Shown: positions 24,690-33,798, counted from the stretch's first letter. The stretch is 59,707 nt of DNA from an uncultured Clostridia bacterium (GCA_944389745.1 CALXNM010000007.1:1-59707), one strand, 5' to 3'. Notes: a model not told the origin generated them from the letters alone. Program-made: numbers and translations.

Positions 24690-26717
24690 TTAATACTTAT
24701 CTTTATTTGGTACTTCACTTACAAACTCCCAAGTTTCACCATTATCATTAGAAATATATTTTGCTCTTGTTTTGCCTCCATTATATCCACCTTCATATCC
24801 TCCAGAAACAAGTACTGTTAATGTTCCATCATCCTCTCTTGTTGGCAAATAAAAATAATCATAACAATCTTCCCACTTCTTTCCTTCTGGATCTGATAAT
24901 GTAAAATTACCTTCTGGGAAATCTATTTCTTCAAATGTTTTTCCAGAATCACGTGTTATTAATAATTTTGAGCTTGGGCAATAAATGCCATCAGGCTCTT
25001 CTAAAAAACCTAATCCATCTTCAAAAAACTCTATTTTACTAGGTGCTGATACTGTAATAGTGTTTATCTTAGTATATTTTGCTCCATTATTAGTTATTTT
25101 TCCAATAGTCCATTGTGATACTCCTGTGGCTGCTCCTGTTAATTCTACTACATATGTCTCATCTTTGTTTATAACTTTTTTATATACATAATTATCATCT
25201 GAATCATCTAATATATTTCCAGCAATTGTCTTATCACGTTCTCTTTCATAAATTGTGTTTTCCAAATCATTTATTTCATCATTTAATTGCTCTATATCTA
25301 TATTTTCTTGTTTTACTCTCCATTTTGATATGTTAAACTCTTGCCAGCTAATATTGTTTGAATCATTTACAAGTTTTAATAATGTTTCTGTAATTTCTAA
25401 TCTATCTGAAAAATCAATGTTACTGTCTTCTGATTTTTTGGATAAAATATCAAAACTATCTTCACTTGCAATATTTGATATATATTCATAATCAATAGCT
25501 CTTGTGCTATTAGTTTTATTTATATTGTAATTTATTATTATCTTTTCTATATTTATATAATTAACTGCGCAATATACGCATATCCAAATTACTAAACTCC
25601 ATTTTAGGAAATCAAATTTATCATTAAAAATATATATGCTTATTGGTATAAAGGTTAAAATTTCTGTTATTAGTATTATATATACAAACATTCTTAAATA
25701 AGTTAAACCAAACTCCATTTGATACATATACATTCTATACATTGATGACATAGCTATTATAATTGTAAATATTACTAAAAACAAATTTAAAATTTTAATA
25801 CTTTTTTCTTTATTTTCATTAAATTTATTTGATAGTAGTATTACTGCAAAATTAATAAATGAAACGAACATAAGTTGAAAGAATCCTGTTCTTGCATAAT
25901 TTGCATAATTAAAGTCTGTGCCATTCATTTTAGCAAATAATGATTCTATTTGGATAAAACAGAAAACTAAATACACTACGTTTAACGCAATTAAAAGTAA
26001 CTTTATTGTAAAAGCATATTTATTATTATTACTTTTTACCTCTTTTGTTTGATAAGTATATTCTTTTTTTAATTTTAAAATAAAACTTAAAATTAAAAAA
26101 TATGCTATCACTATAATTATAATTCTAAATATTAAGCTAAATAAACTGCTTATATTTATAATACCAAATATACTTTTTCCTATTTCATCAAAAATATTAG
26201 CAAATATACTATCTGCAGAAGCAAGTAATCCTATAACCACACCTACAACTACAAAAACTACCAATAAAGAAATCACAATTTTCTTAATATTATCTTTATT
26301 TATTTTATCATTTACTTTAATATGCTCTTTTGCTTTTTTATTTGTATAATTTACACTCTCTTTAAGTCCTGTAAATGTATTTTTGAACAATTGTAATGAA
26401 TTATTTAAATAATTTTTCAAATAATTTTTTGGATTAATTACTATTCCATACATTAATAGATTTAATAATATTATGATAAAAATATTACTAATATAAAAAG
26501 TTTTATTTGCAAATATAAAGTATGTACAACTTAGTAAAATTATTGGTAATAATAAAATAAATCCGTTCTTATTTTTTATTTTATCTTTTTTATTAAGAAT
26601 ATAAAATACTATTCCATTTCCTATAATAACAAATAACAACATTGAGATTCCTAGTGCTTTACCATAAAACAAAATAGATTGTAATATGGCAAGTATCAAG
26701 CTACCTACAATTTCCAT
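24690..26717 (-). CDS. DUF4173-like polytopic membrane protein with C-terminal Asp-box repeats
   Basis: The 675-residue protein starts at an ATG with GGAGGATGTT upstream. The first 400 residues contain about twelve hydrophobic segments and resemble the clostridial DUF4153/DUF4173 membrane family (for example GLLASADSIFANIFD and RMYMYQMEFGLTYLRMFVY). After about residue 410 it turns hydrophilic: a helical stretch, then a beta-propeller-like tail with two Asp-box motifs, TRDSGKTFEE and SNDNGETWEF, as in BNR repeats of sialidase-type propellers. The tail would lie outside the cell if the topology is as usual. The combination of membrane core and Asp-box tail is unusual. Function unknown. Confidence 0.75.
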   Translation of the reverse strand: MEIVGSLILAILQSILFYGKALGISMLLFVIIGNGIVFYILNKKDKIKNKNGFILLLPIILLSCTYFIFANKTFYISNIFIIILLNLLMYGIVINPKNYLKNYLNNSLQLFKNTFTGLKESVNYTNKKAKEHIKVNDKINKDNIKKIVISLLVVFVVVGVVIGLLASADSIFANIFDEIGKSIFGIINISSLFSLIFRIIIIVIAYFLILSFILKLKKEYTYQTKEVKSNNNKYAFTIKLLLIALNVVYLVFCFIQIESLFAKMNGTDFNYANYARTGFFQLMFVSFINFAVILLSNKFNENKEKSIKILNLFLVIFTIIIAMSSMYRMYMYQMEFGLTYLRMFVYIILITEILTFIPISIYIFNDKFDFLKWSLVIWICVYCAVNYINIEKIIINYNINKTNSTRAIDYEYISNIASEDSFDILSKKSEDSNIDFSDRLEITETLLKLVNDSNNISWQEFNISKWRVKQENIDIEQLNDEINDLENTIYERERDKTIAGNILDDSDDNYVYKKVINKDETYVVELTGAATGVSQWTIGKITNNGAKYTKINTITVSAPSKIEFFEDGLGFLEEPDGIYCPSSKLLITRDSGKTFEEIDFPEGNFTLSDPEGKKWEDCYDYFYLPTREDDGTLTVLVSGGYEGGYNGGKTRAKYISNDNGETWEFVSEVPNKDKY

Positions 26718-26771
26718 AACATCCTCCGTTTTCTAATTTACTAACAAATAACATCATATTTTGCATTTATG

Positions 26772-26975
26772 CTATTTTTCATAATCTAATATATCCCCAG
26801 GTTTACAGTTTAAAACCTCGCATAGTTTTTCCAATGTTGAAAATCTTATTGCTTTGGCTTTGTTGTTTTTTAATATTGAAAGATTTGCAGGAGTTATGCC
26901 GATTTTTTCTGCAAGTTCTCCTGAAGACATTTTTCTTTTAGCAAGCATTACATCTACATTAACTATAATTGGCAC
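26772..26975 (-). CDS. Small XRE/Cro-type regulator
   Basis: A 67-residue protein that is nearly all helix-turn-helix (KRKMSSGELAEKIGITPANL and STLEKLCEVLNCKPGDIL), like YozG-type regulators. It starts at a GTG with AAGGGA 9 nt upstream. It follows the DUF2975 gene by 21 bp; this gene pair is common in Bacillota and usually forms one unit. Confidence 0.9.
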   Translation of the reverse strand: MPIIVNVDVMLAKRKMSSGELAEKIGITPANLSILKNNKAKAIRFSTLEKLCEVLNCKPGDILDYEK

Positions 26976-26996
26976 TTTTCTTCTTCCCTTCTAACT

Positions 26997-27536
26997 TTAA
27001 ATTGTAAAATCGTTCTCTTCTTTATATTCAATTGCTTTTAGGTATATATAATTTAAAATTTTAATACCAATTCCAAATATTAAAAAAGCAACTGCAAATA
27101 CTAAAATTAAGGTTTTTAGTAAAAAATTACTTAAAAAATCCATTGAATTAAAATATTTAAAAAATATACTAACTCCTATAAAGCAAATTAAGTATAGAAT
27201 ACCTATAACAATTGACATTAACGAAATTTTACTTAAATACTTAGCATTATCTTTTTCGAATAACTTGTTTACTTTTAAATTTCTAAATATTTTAATAAAT
27301 TGATAAATTATATATAATGCCACAATACCTGTAAGACTAAAAACTAACCCTATTGTCGTTTCTAAAACAATTCTAAGCGTATAGTTTTCTCTAACAGAAA
27401 AACTGTTAAATTGAAAAAACATGGAACCTGCGGTAACTCCCACTGTAATAATATCTATTATTACAATAATTAAAAATAAAATTTTTAAACCGATTTCCAC
27501 TTTTGATGAAAGACTCTTTTCTCCTAAAACTTTCAT
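26997..27536 (-). CDS. DUF2975-family membrane protein
   Basis: A 179-residue protein with four transmembrane segments (about 16-38, 48-70, 101-122, 140-165). I use the ATG at 27536 (MKVLGEKSLSSKVEIG) because GGGAG lies 8 nt upstream and the length then fits the family; the longer frame starting at 27650 would add 38 residues with no ribosome-binding site. Sequence such as IYQFIKIFRNLKVNKLFEKD is typical of DUF2975. It is paired with the small XRE regulator directly downstream, as in many Bacillota. Molecular role unknown. Confidence 0.82.
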   Translation of the reverse strand: MKVLGEKSLSSKVEIGLKILFLIIVIIDIITVGVTAGSMFFQFNSFSVRENYTLRIVLETTIGLVFSLTGIVALYIIYQFIKIFRNLKVNKLFEKDNAKYLSKISLMSIVIGILYLICFIGVSIFFKYFNSMDFLSNFLLKTLILVFAVAFLIFGIGIKILNYIYLKAIEYKEENDFTI

Positions 27537-27687
27537 TAAGCTATCTCCCTTCTTAAATAACATATTTTTGTGAATCTTATCTAATATGAAATTATATAAA
27601 TATTTCTCTTTGTTGGCCAATAGTATATATTTAATTTGTTCGTTTGTCAATATCTTTTTATCGTTTTTCGATATTTTTTAATAATTT

Positions 27688-27730
27688 AAAAAAGTGGTGG
27701 ATTAAGATATTTTCTTTTCCATCACTTTTT
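27688..27730 (-). terminator. Hairpin after the aldo/keto reductase remnant
   Basis: AAAAAGTG-TGGA pairs with TCCA-CACTTTTT (one mismatch) and T-runs follow on the minus strand. It sits 6 bp past the remnant's stop and has outlived the gene. Confidence 0.65.
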
Positions 27731-27735
27731 ATAGG

Positions 27736-28058
27736 TTAATTACTTCCTAATTTTTCAGCTACCTTTACAAGTTCATCTCTAATTTTTATATGTTGTGGGC
27801 AAACTTCTTACTGGCTCCATTATAACTACTGGTTTACCATATTTTCTTGCCATTTCATAACAAGCTTTTGATTGTATTGCTGGGTTCTCCCAGTCTGCAT
27901 AATTAATTTGAAGTTGTACAAATTCCATTTCAAGATGTTTTTGTAGTATTTCTTCTAACTCTTCTGGAGTAGAGTGGAAAGAAAATCCAAGCAGCATTTT
28001 TTGTAGCAAGCTGAAAGCTCTCTCTTGGATATCTTTCTACTAATGCTTGTCTTATAGT
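27736..28058 (-). pseudogene. Aldo/keto reductase remnant, both truncated and internally deleted
   Basis: Three fragments of one clostridial aldo/keto reductase are in order. ALVERYPRESFQLATKNAAW (about 28050-27990) is from the N-terminal third. LLGFSFHSTPEELEEILQKH and LQINYADWENPAIQSKACYE through GKPVVIMEPV (about 28000-27795) are from the centre. VCPQHIKIRDELVKVAEKLG (27801-27736) is the C-terminal helix. The regions between them are deleted and frames differ. The 5' end of the gene is cut exactly at the repeat at 28059-28087, so the original start and the N-terminal barrel strands are gone. The remnant fills most of the 27651-28098 interval. Confidence 0.82.
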
Positions 28059-28087
28059 ATGCCAAAGGGGTCTGTCCCCATTGGCAT
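28059..28087. repeat. Dispersed REP-like palindrome, copy 3
   Basis: ATGCCAAAGGGG, TCTGT and CCCCATTGGCAT form a palindrome with an extra A in one arm. It abuts the truncated 5' end of the aldo/keto reductase remnant and lies 11 bp after the stop of the DUF362 gene. Confidence 0.82.
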
Positions 28088-28098
28088 CTATTGACATA

Positions 28099-28983
28099 TT
28101 AATCTACATTTATTAATTCATATTCTCTTGTACCAAATCCTAAATCTGCTGCTGCTTCTATTGTATGAACACCATTTTGTCTTTCTACTCTTTCTACAAA
28201 ATGGTCTCTACCTGGATCATCAGAATTATATACTAAGTCTATACAAGCTTGGTCTATTGCTATTGGATCTGTGCTTGCTAAGATTCCTATATCTTTCATA
28301 CATGGATCTTCTGCAACTGAACAACAATCGCAATCTACCGATAAATTACACATTACATTTATAAATACAATATTTTTTCCAAAATGATTAACTACACTTG
28401 AAGCGGCATCTGCCATTGATTCCAAGAATTTATTTTGCTCTGGTAAGTTATCCCATATTGTATATTGGTCTTTAGACCCTCCTGCTGAATGAATCCATGA
28501 TTTTCCTTCTGATGAAGCACAACCTATAGATAATTGTTTTAATGCTCCACCATATCCTCCCATTGGATGTCCTTTAAAATGTGATAATACAAGCATTGAA
28601 TCATATTTTTCAATATCTTTTCCTACATAATTTTCTTTTAAAATTTTTCCATTTGGTATGTTTAGTACTACATCTGGACCTTCTGCATCCATAATGTCTA
28701 CATCAAAATATTTAGTCCAACCATGGTCTTCTATTAATTTTTTATGTTTTTCTGTTGTATTTCTTGCTCCACCATATGCAGCATTACATTCAACAACTGT
28801 TCCATTTACTTTTTCTACAATAGCTTTTACAAATTCAGGTATAATATAGTTTTGATTTCCTTGTTCTCCAGAGTGTAATTTAACAGCTACTTTTCCTGGT
28901 AAATTAACTCCTAATGTTTCATACATTTTTACAACACTCTCAGGTGTTATTTCTTTTGTAAAATATACTTTTGCTTTTTCCAC
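28099..28983 (-). CDS. DUF362 domain protein
   Basis: A 294-residue protein starting at a GTG with AAAGGA 9 nt upstream. It shows the DUF362 core: KVAVKLHSGEQGNQNYI, FKGHPMGGYGGALKQLSIGC and ILASTDPIAIDQACIDLV. A Cys group (CNLSVDCDCCSVAEDPC) near residue 215 is the family's conserved cysteine cluster, but the C-terminal 2x[4Fe-4S] ferredoxin part seen in many members is absent. DUF362 proteins are suspected to be iron-sulfur or redox proteins; the substrate is not known. It lies between a MerR regulator gene and the aldo/keto reductase remnant, which suggests a former redox operon. Confidence 0.85.
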   Translation of the reverse strand: MEKAKVYFTKEITPESVVKMYETLGVNLPGKVAVKLHSGEQGNQNYIIPEFVKAIVEKVNGTVVECNAAYGGARNTTEKHKKLIEDHGWTKYFDVDIMDAEGPDVVLNIPNGKILKENYVGKDIEKYDSMLVLSHFKGHPMGGYGGALKQLSIGCASSEGKSWIHSAGGSKDQYTIWDNLPEQNKFLESMADAASSVVNHFGKNIVFINVMCNLSVDCDCCSVAEDPCMKDIGILASTDPIAIDQACIDLVYNSDDPGRDHFVERVERQNGVHTIEAAADLGFGTREYELINVD

Positions 28984-29058
28984 AATACATCTTCCTTTCT
29001 TTTATAAATATAAAATTTTATTTTAATTATAAATTAAATATACCCAAACTTATATGTT

Positions 29059-29442
29059 TTAAATCTTTTCAGTAAAATCTTTTCTAATACCTGCTTCAAT
29101 TTCATCATATAATTTTATTTTATAATTCAATCTATCTAATGTTTCATTTATACTTTTTTGTTTTGCTAAAAGTTTTTCTCTTTGTTCTTCAAGTAATTTT
29201 CTTCTTTCCTTTACAGTACCTTCACCTTGTCTGAATAGATTAACATATTTAATTAATATTTCAATTTCCATTCCAGCATCTCTCATACATTTTATGAATT
29301 CTATCCATCTACATGCTTCTTCATCGAAATCCCTTATTCCATTCTTAGTTCTAGGTACTTTAGGTAATAATCCGATTCTTTCATAGTATCTTATTGTATC
29401 TTGTGATAAATTATATTTTTTACTTACTTCAGATATTGTCAT
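29059..29442 (-). CDS. MerR-family regulator
   Basis: A 127-residue protein with the MerR winged helix (MTISEVSKKYNLSQDTIRYY, ERIGLLPKVPRTKNGIRDFD), then the long dimerisation coiled coil (VKERRKLLEEQREKLLAKQK). There is no effector domain and no cysteine set for metals, as in AdhR/YhdM-like members that sense carbonyl or oxidative stress. No strong ribosome-binding site is visible (GAGAACAAA before the ATG). It is a plausible regulator for the two MerR-type promoters at 24572-24602 and 47927-47957, but no such site lies at its own or the DUF362 promoter. Confidence 0.9.
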   Translation of the reverse strand: MTISEVSKKYNLSQDTIRYYERIGLLPKVPRTKNGIRDFDEEACRWIEFIKCMRDAGMEIEILIKYVNLFRQGEGTVKERRKLLEEQREKLLAKQKSINETLDRLNYKIKLYDEIEAGIRKDFTEKI

Positions 29443-29480
29443 TTTGTTCTCATATCATGTTTTTTCATCAAATACTTCAT

Positions 29481-29516
29481 AAAGATAAGAGAACTTTTTA
29501 GTATTCTCTTATCTTT
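29481..29516 (-). terminator. Hairpin after the penicillin-binding protein gene
   Basis: AAAGATAAGAGAA and TTCTCTTATCTTT form a perfect 13-bp stem with a 10-nt loop, 11 bp past the stop at 29527. The T-run is short on the minus strand and longer on the plus strand, so efficiency is uncertain. Confidence 0.6.
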
Positions 29517-29526
29517 TTTATGTACA

Positions 29527-32160
29527 TTAATTAGTAATTCTTGTTGCTTCTTGTGTGTCTGTTTCGTCTGAAGGAATTGATGGAGTTGATGGTTCTGCAG
29601 AACCACCCTGTTCTCCTCCTCCAGTTTCTTCTTCAGGTGGAGTGGTTGTTCCTCCTCCAGTTGTAGTGTTTCCAGTTGTTCCACCACCGTCTGTACTAGG
29701 TGAGTCGTCATCTATAACCGGTTCATCTATTTCTGGTTCATCTTCTACTATGTTTTGTGGTTCATCTACAACTGTATTTGTTTCTGTATCTCTATTTTCA
29801 TTAACATCTATTTGTGGTCTGTCTTCTTCGTCAACCGTATTTTCTACAATTGTATCTTTAGTTTGGTCTGTTGGGTCAAGCTCTAATTCTTCATCATCAT
29901 TTATAATTACCTCTGGTTCATTTGAATCATCTGTACTACTGTTAGATGAAACTTCACTTCCAGAATGTTCGTTACATGCATTAGGTGCTGTTCCCCATAA
30001 GAAATATTCTTGATATGTATGTGGGCATCCTGTTCTTGCAGCCATTCCTGTTTCAGCACATATAGTTTTGATTGTAATCCAGCTTGGTTGTTCAAAGCTT
30101 TCTCCTTCTAATCCATTATGTATATTTCTCATTACATTTGCCCATATAATTCCTGCAGGGTTTTGATTGTTATAACGTATCGACTCGTTTTGATCAAATC
30201 CATACCATGTTACTGCTGTATAATATGGTGTAAATCCGCAAAGCCATTTATCATAGTTATCATCTGTTGTTCCTGTTTTTGCTGCAACATCCATTCCAGA
30301 TATTCTACAATATGTTGCTGTACCATATGTTCCTTCAACTGGTTGTTTTAATAGTTCTTTTAATACAAATGCAACCTGTTCTGAGAAAACATTTTTTGTT
30401 TTTTGGTTTGCTTTTAGTATTGTCGTTCCTTTTGTACTTGTTACTGTAGTGTAGAAAGTTGGTTCTATATATACACCATCATTCGCAATAGTTGCATATG
30501 CACCTGCCATTTCAAGTGGTGTAATACCATTTTGTAATCCTCCTAATGCTAATGCCAAACTTTCATCTTCTGGTGTTAGAGATGTAATTCCCATATCTTT
30601 TAAATATGAAATTGATCTACTTGGAGAAATCTCTTCCATCATTTCAACAAATGGAACATTTTGAGATGACTCTACTGCTCTTCTAACAGTTATTTCACCT
30701 AGATAACCATCATTATTACCTGGTGCATAATTTCCACTAAAAGTTGTTTTTTCATCATTATATATTGTAGATGCTGTAAATTTTTTTCTATCTATTCCTG
30801 GTACTAATACAGCTATAGGTTTTATTGATGAACCCGTCTGTCTTTGACTTTGAGTTGCTCTATTTAATCCTCTAAAAGTATCTTTTTTGCCAAGTCCGCC
30901 GGTACAAGCTAGTACATTTCCTGTTTTGTGGTCTATTACTACCATTGCAGCTTGTGATGTACTTTCTCCATCAGATGAATATAGTATGTATTGACTTTTA
31001 TTGAATTCATATTCCATATCATCTTGAATATCCGAATCTTGTGTACTGTGAATTGTTGAACCTGATAAATATAAATAATTTTTAGCAAAATCTTCTGTTA
31101 CACCTTTTTCTTCAGCTAAATCTGATATTAATTGTGATATTAAAGCATCTGTATGGTATGAATAAATTACATTACCTGTTTCTACTTCTCCTTTATCAAA
31201 GTTTAGTCCAGAATTTACTTCTGCTGCTGCCTCATCATATTCACTTTGATTTATATATCCAAGCTCAAGCATTTTTTGTAGTACTGTAAGTGTTCTATTA
31301 GTAATAAGTTCTGTATTATCATCATCACCAAATGGATTATATGAATTTGGCATATTATTAATTCCTGCAAGATATGCACATTCTGCCAAAGATAAATCTG
31401 ATACATCTTTGTCAAAATAATAGTGTGCACCTGCTTGAACTCCATAAATATTAGGTCCAACATATATAATATTTAGGTACATTTCAAGAATTTCTTCTTT
31501 AGTAAAATAGCTTTCAAGCAAATATGCCTTCCACCACTCTTTTACTTTACGAGTAACCGAATCTGTTGTATCTCCTGTTAGATTCTTTACCAATTGCTGA
31601 GTAATTGTACTTCCACCATATGATGAATTTCCAAAATGAATGATGTATGACCCTATTGCTGCAGCAGTTCTTTTAATATCAACACCATGATGTTTATAAA
31701 ATCTTTCATCCTCTATAGACACATAAGCATTTACAAGATTATCTGGCATATCATTAAAATCCACTGCTATTTTCTTTTGCTCATTACCAAGCTCTGCTAT
31801 AGTATTTCCATCTGTATCTACTACTATAGAATGTTTATTATTAAACATCGCTTCAGAAAGTTCTTTCCAATCGTGTGCAGAAATACCAAGAGCCACACCA
31901 AAAACAATTAGTGCAATTAATATTATAACAATAATTATTTTTTTAAGAATTTTTCTTTTAGGTTTGCCATTTCTGTTTTTTCTACTTTTTTTATTATCTA
32001 TATTATCATCTAGTTCTGCATCCCTTTTACCTCGTCTGCTACTAGCTTTTCTTTGCCTTGCTTCTTCTCTTTCTCTTCTTTCTTTTTCCTGTTTCATTTT
32101 TAACACAGATTTAGGAATTTCCTCCTCTTGCATTCTCTTACTCTTTTTACTTCTTGGCAC
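29527..32160 (-). CDS. Class A penicillin-binding protein (PBP1A-type)
   Basis: Bifunctional peptidoglycan synthase. The start is a GTG with AAAGGAAGTGAT upstream; 877 residues. A long basic cytoplasmic tail (1-70) precedes the transmembrane helix at about 73-93. The GT51 glycosyltransferase domain shows SIEDERFYKHHG with the catalytic Glu near 150, and GGSTITQQLVKNL. The transpeptidase has SSIK with nucleophile Ser444, SQN at 499-501 and KTGT at 628-631. The C-terminal 150 residues are an acidic, then Gly/Thr/Pro-rich unstructured tail, probably wall-embedded. All catalytic residues are present. Confidence 0.95.
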   Translation of the reverse strand: MPRSKKSKRMQEEEIPKSVLKMKQEKERREREEARQRKASSRRGKRDAELDDNIDNKKSRKNRNGKPKRKILKKIIIVIILIALIVFGVALGISAHDWKELSEAMFNNKHSIVVDTDGNTIAELGNEQKKIAVDFNDMPDNLVNAYVSIEDERFYKHHGVDIKRTAAAIGSYIIHFGNSSYGGSTITQQLVKNLTGDTTDSVTRKVKEWWKAYLLESYFTKEEILEMYLNIIYVGPNIYGVQAGAHYYFDKDVSDLSLAECAYLAGINNMPNSYNPFGDDDNTELITNRTLTVLQKMLELGYINQSEYDEAAAEVNSGLNFDKGEVETGNVIYSYHTDALISQLISDLAEEKGVTEDFAKNYLYLSGSTIHSTQDSDIQDDMEYEFNKSQYILYSSDGESTSQAAMVVIDHKTGNVLACTGGLGKKDTFRGLNRATQSQRQTGSSIKPIAVLVPGIDRKKFTASTIYNDEKTTFSGNYAPGNNDGYLGEITVRRAVESSQNVPFVEMMEEISPSRSISYLKDMGITSLTPEDESLALALGGLQNGITPLEMAGAYATIANDGVYIEPTFYTTVTSTKGTTILKANQKTKNVFSEQVAFVLKELLKQPVEGTYGTATYCRISGMDVAAKTGTTDDNYDKWLCGFTPYYTAVTWYGFDQNESIRYNNQNPAGIIWANVMRNIHNGLEGESFEQPSWITIKTICAETGMAARTGCPHTYQEYFLWGTAPNACNEHSGSEVSSNSSTDDSNEPEVIINDDEELELDPTDQTKDTIVENTVDEEDRPQIDVNENRDTETNTVVDEPQNIVEDEPEIDEPVIDDDSPSTDGGGTTGNTTTGGGTTTPPEEETGGGEQGGSAEPSTPSIPSDETDTQEATRITN

Positions 32161-32368
32161 TATATCACTTCCTTTGATTTGTAATTTAAAATCTATAAAA
32201 CGTTTTCCAAGTTTGATTGCTATTTTATTTTTTAATAAATCATATATATTTTATATCTAATATTAATTTTTATCAATAGAAAAACTTTAAGTAATTCTTA
32301 CTATTTTCTTAAATATACATATATTTTAATTCCTTATACAATTATATACAAGAAATTAACATTACAAA

Positions 32369-32390
32369 AAGCTTACAAAATTGTAAGCTT
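32369..32390 (-). terminator. Intrinsic terminator after the BclA-like gene
   Basis: AAGCTTACAA and TTGTAAGCTT form a perfect 10-bp stem around AA, followed by TTTTT on the minus strand, about 37 bp past the stop at 32427. Confidence 0.75.
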
Positions 32391-32426
32391 AAAATTATAT
32401 TTTTTTATTTAAAATATAATAATTAT

Positions 32427-32969
32427 TTATCCTATTTTTTCAATATCAATTCTTGCATTAGGATATGTCACATCCTCTAAAGATAACCCTCCAAGTTGAA
32501 GTACATCTCCACTATTTAATCTCAATATAACTGTAGCAGTTAAAGTATATCTATTATTAACAATATCTTCTGAAAGAACAGGTCCTTCATTTAAAGTATT
32601 AGTTATTGACACATTATTTACTAAAAGTACACTATTAAAATTAAATCTTCCGCTCCCTTGATCCACACCTGTTAATCCATATGATATTTGATAAATACCA
32701 TCTTCATTAATTAAAATTTCACTAGAACCTGTTGTATGTGATAAAGCTGTTCCTTCTAATATTTCATTTGTGCCAAAATTAATAATAACATTTCCCTCAC
32801 TTGTATTATCTTCACCACTTGCTATAGCTACTAAAATATTTTTATTTAACTGCTGATTATTAATTGTTATAAATAACAATAAAGCTATAACTAGAAATAT
32901 TAAAGCAAATATTGATATTATTTTTATTTTTTTGCATTTATTATGATTATTATAGTTACAACAATTCAT
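32427..32969 (-). CDS. Exported protein with BclA/TNF-like C-terminal domain
   Basis: A 180-residue protein with a Cys/Asn-rich cytoplasmic start (MNCCNYNNHNKCKK), one hydrophobic helix at about 17-37 and an extracytoplasmic domain of about 130 residues. The pattern EGTALSHTTGSSEILINEDG, YQISYGLTG, FNSVLLVNN and a late LRLNSGDVLQLGGLS resembles the jelly-roll C-terminal domain of BclA exosporium and other C1q/TNF-like bacterial proteins. There is no collagen-like Gly-X-Y region. The ATG has AGGAGGAA upstream. A spore-surface or trimeric adhesin-like role is possible, but the fold call rests on pattern only. Confidence 0.65.
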   Translation of the reverse strand: MNCCNYNNHNKCKKIKIISIFALIFLVIALLLFITINNQQLNKNILVAIASGEDNTSEGNVIINFGTNEILEGTALSHTTGSSEILINEDGIYQISYGLTGVDQGSGRFNFNSVLLVNNVSITNTLNEGPVLSEDIVNNRYTLTATVILRLNSGDVLQLGGLSLEDVTYPNARIDIEKIG

Positions 32970-33017
32970 AAAAATTCCTCCTATTATATAGTATGAATTT
33001 TTATGTTACTTTGCCAT

Positions 33018-33680
33018 TTAATAAATTATTCCTCCACCATAGTCATATACATCTAGGCCTTTAAAATCAATAAGTTCAATATTTTTTTCTTTTAAATAAT
33101 CTTTTATTATATCTTTACTCTCTAATTTATCAATATCTCCAAATAAAACAAATTTATTATCAAATGAAAGACTTGCTCCTCCAATAAATCCTCTCATGTA
33201 TGATAAAGAGCTATCTTTTTTTAAAAGCCTTATATTATTTTCTTGTATGTATAAATTATCTATACTATTTTCTGTTAATATATTTGATATTTTTCTATCT
33301 GTTGTAATACAATATTTATTTTCAATAATTGCAATAGAACATTTAACATAGCCTTGTTTAACTATTATATCTGGTTTAATACTTTCATCAGTATATTTAC
33401 TCCCTATAATTTTATCTCCAATCTGGCATACATTATATAATACATCATGAGGATAGTCTTTTTCAACTTTCTTATTTCCTATTATGAAGTCTTGTTGTAT
33501 ATATTTAGCATTTGGTGCAGTTATTATAGTTCCATTAATCTTAGCATAAAAAATATCACTATGACCTGATATTTCTTCGTATACATCATCAGATAAAGGA
33601 AGCTTTATTACATTAAAATATTTTGATAAATATTCATATTCTAAATCTCTTATTCTTGAATCAATTATTAAATTTTTCAT
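33018..33680 (-). CDS. DUF6873-like GME-fold protein
   Basis: A 220-residue cytoplasmic protein starting at an ATG with GAAAGGA upstream (MKNLIIDSRIRDLEYEYL). The sequence resembles a clostridial family I know as DUF6873, predicted to adopt the guanidine-modifying enzyme (GME) fold: EEISGHSDIFYAKINGTII near residue 40, FIGGASLSFDNKFVLFGDI near 165-185 and a final YDYGGGIIY. The catalytic Cys/His pair of true GME enzymes is not evident. It is separated from its neighbours and ends about 50 bp before the BclA-like gene. Function unknown. Confidence 0.7.
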   Translation of the reverse strand: MKNLIIDSRIRDLEYEYLSKYFNVIKLPLSDDVYEEISGHSDIFYAKINGTIITAPNAKYIQQDFIIGNKKVEKDYPHDVLYNVCQIGDKIIGSKYTDESIKPDIIVKQGYVKCSIAIIENKYCITTDRKISNILTENSIDNLYIQENNIRLLKKDSSLSYMRGFIGGASLSFDNKFVLFGDIDKLESKDIIKDYLKEKNIELIDFKGLDVYDYGGGIIY

Positions 33681-33724
33681 TTTCTTTAATCCTTTCTACT
33701 TTTGCATATTATATCATATTTTAA

Positions 33725-33776
33725 AAAAATAAAGATAGAAGCGGATACAATAATTCCTTAATCTATCTTTATTTTT
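33725..33776 (-). terminator. Intrinsic terminator after the small (p)ppGpp synthetase gene
   Basis: AAAAATAAAGATAGA pairs perfectly with TCTATCTTTATTTTT over 15 bp with a 22-nt loop, about 22 bp past the stop at 33799. Confidence 0.75.
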
Positions 33777-33798
33777 AAATTTATTAATTGGTTGAATT

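Noticed and set aside
29439..29711. Gln/His-rich 90-codon minus-strand frame
   Set aside because: It overlaps the 3' end of the penicillin-binding protein in another frame; its composition comes from the Gly/Thr/Pro-rich tail read out of frame.
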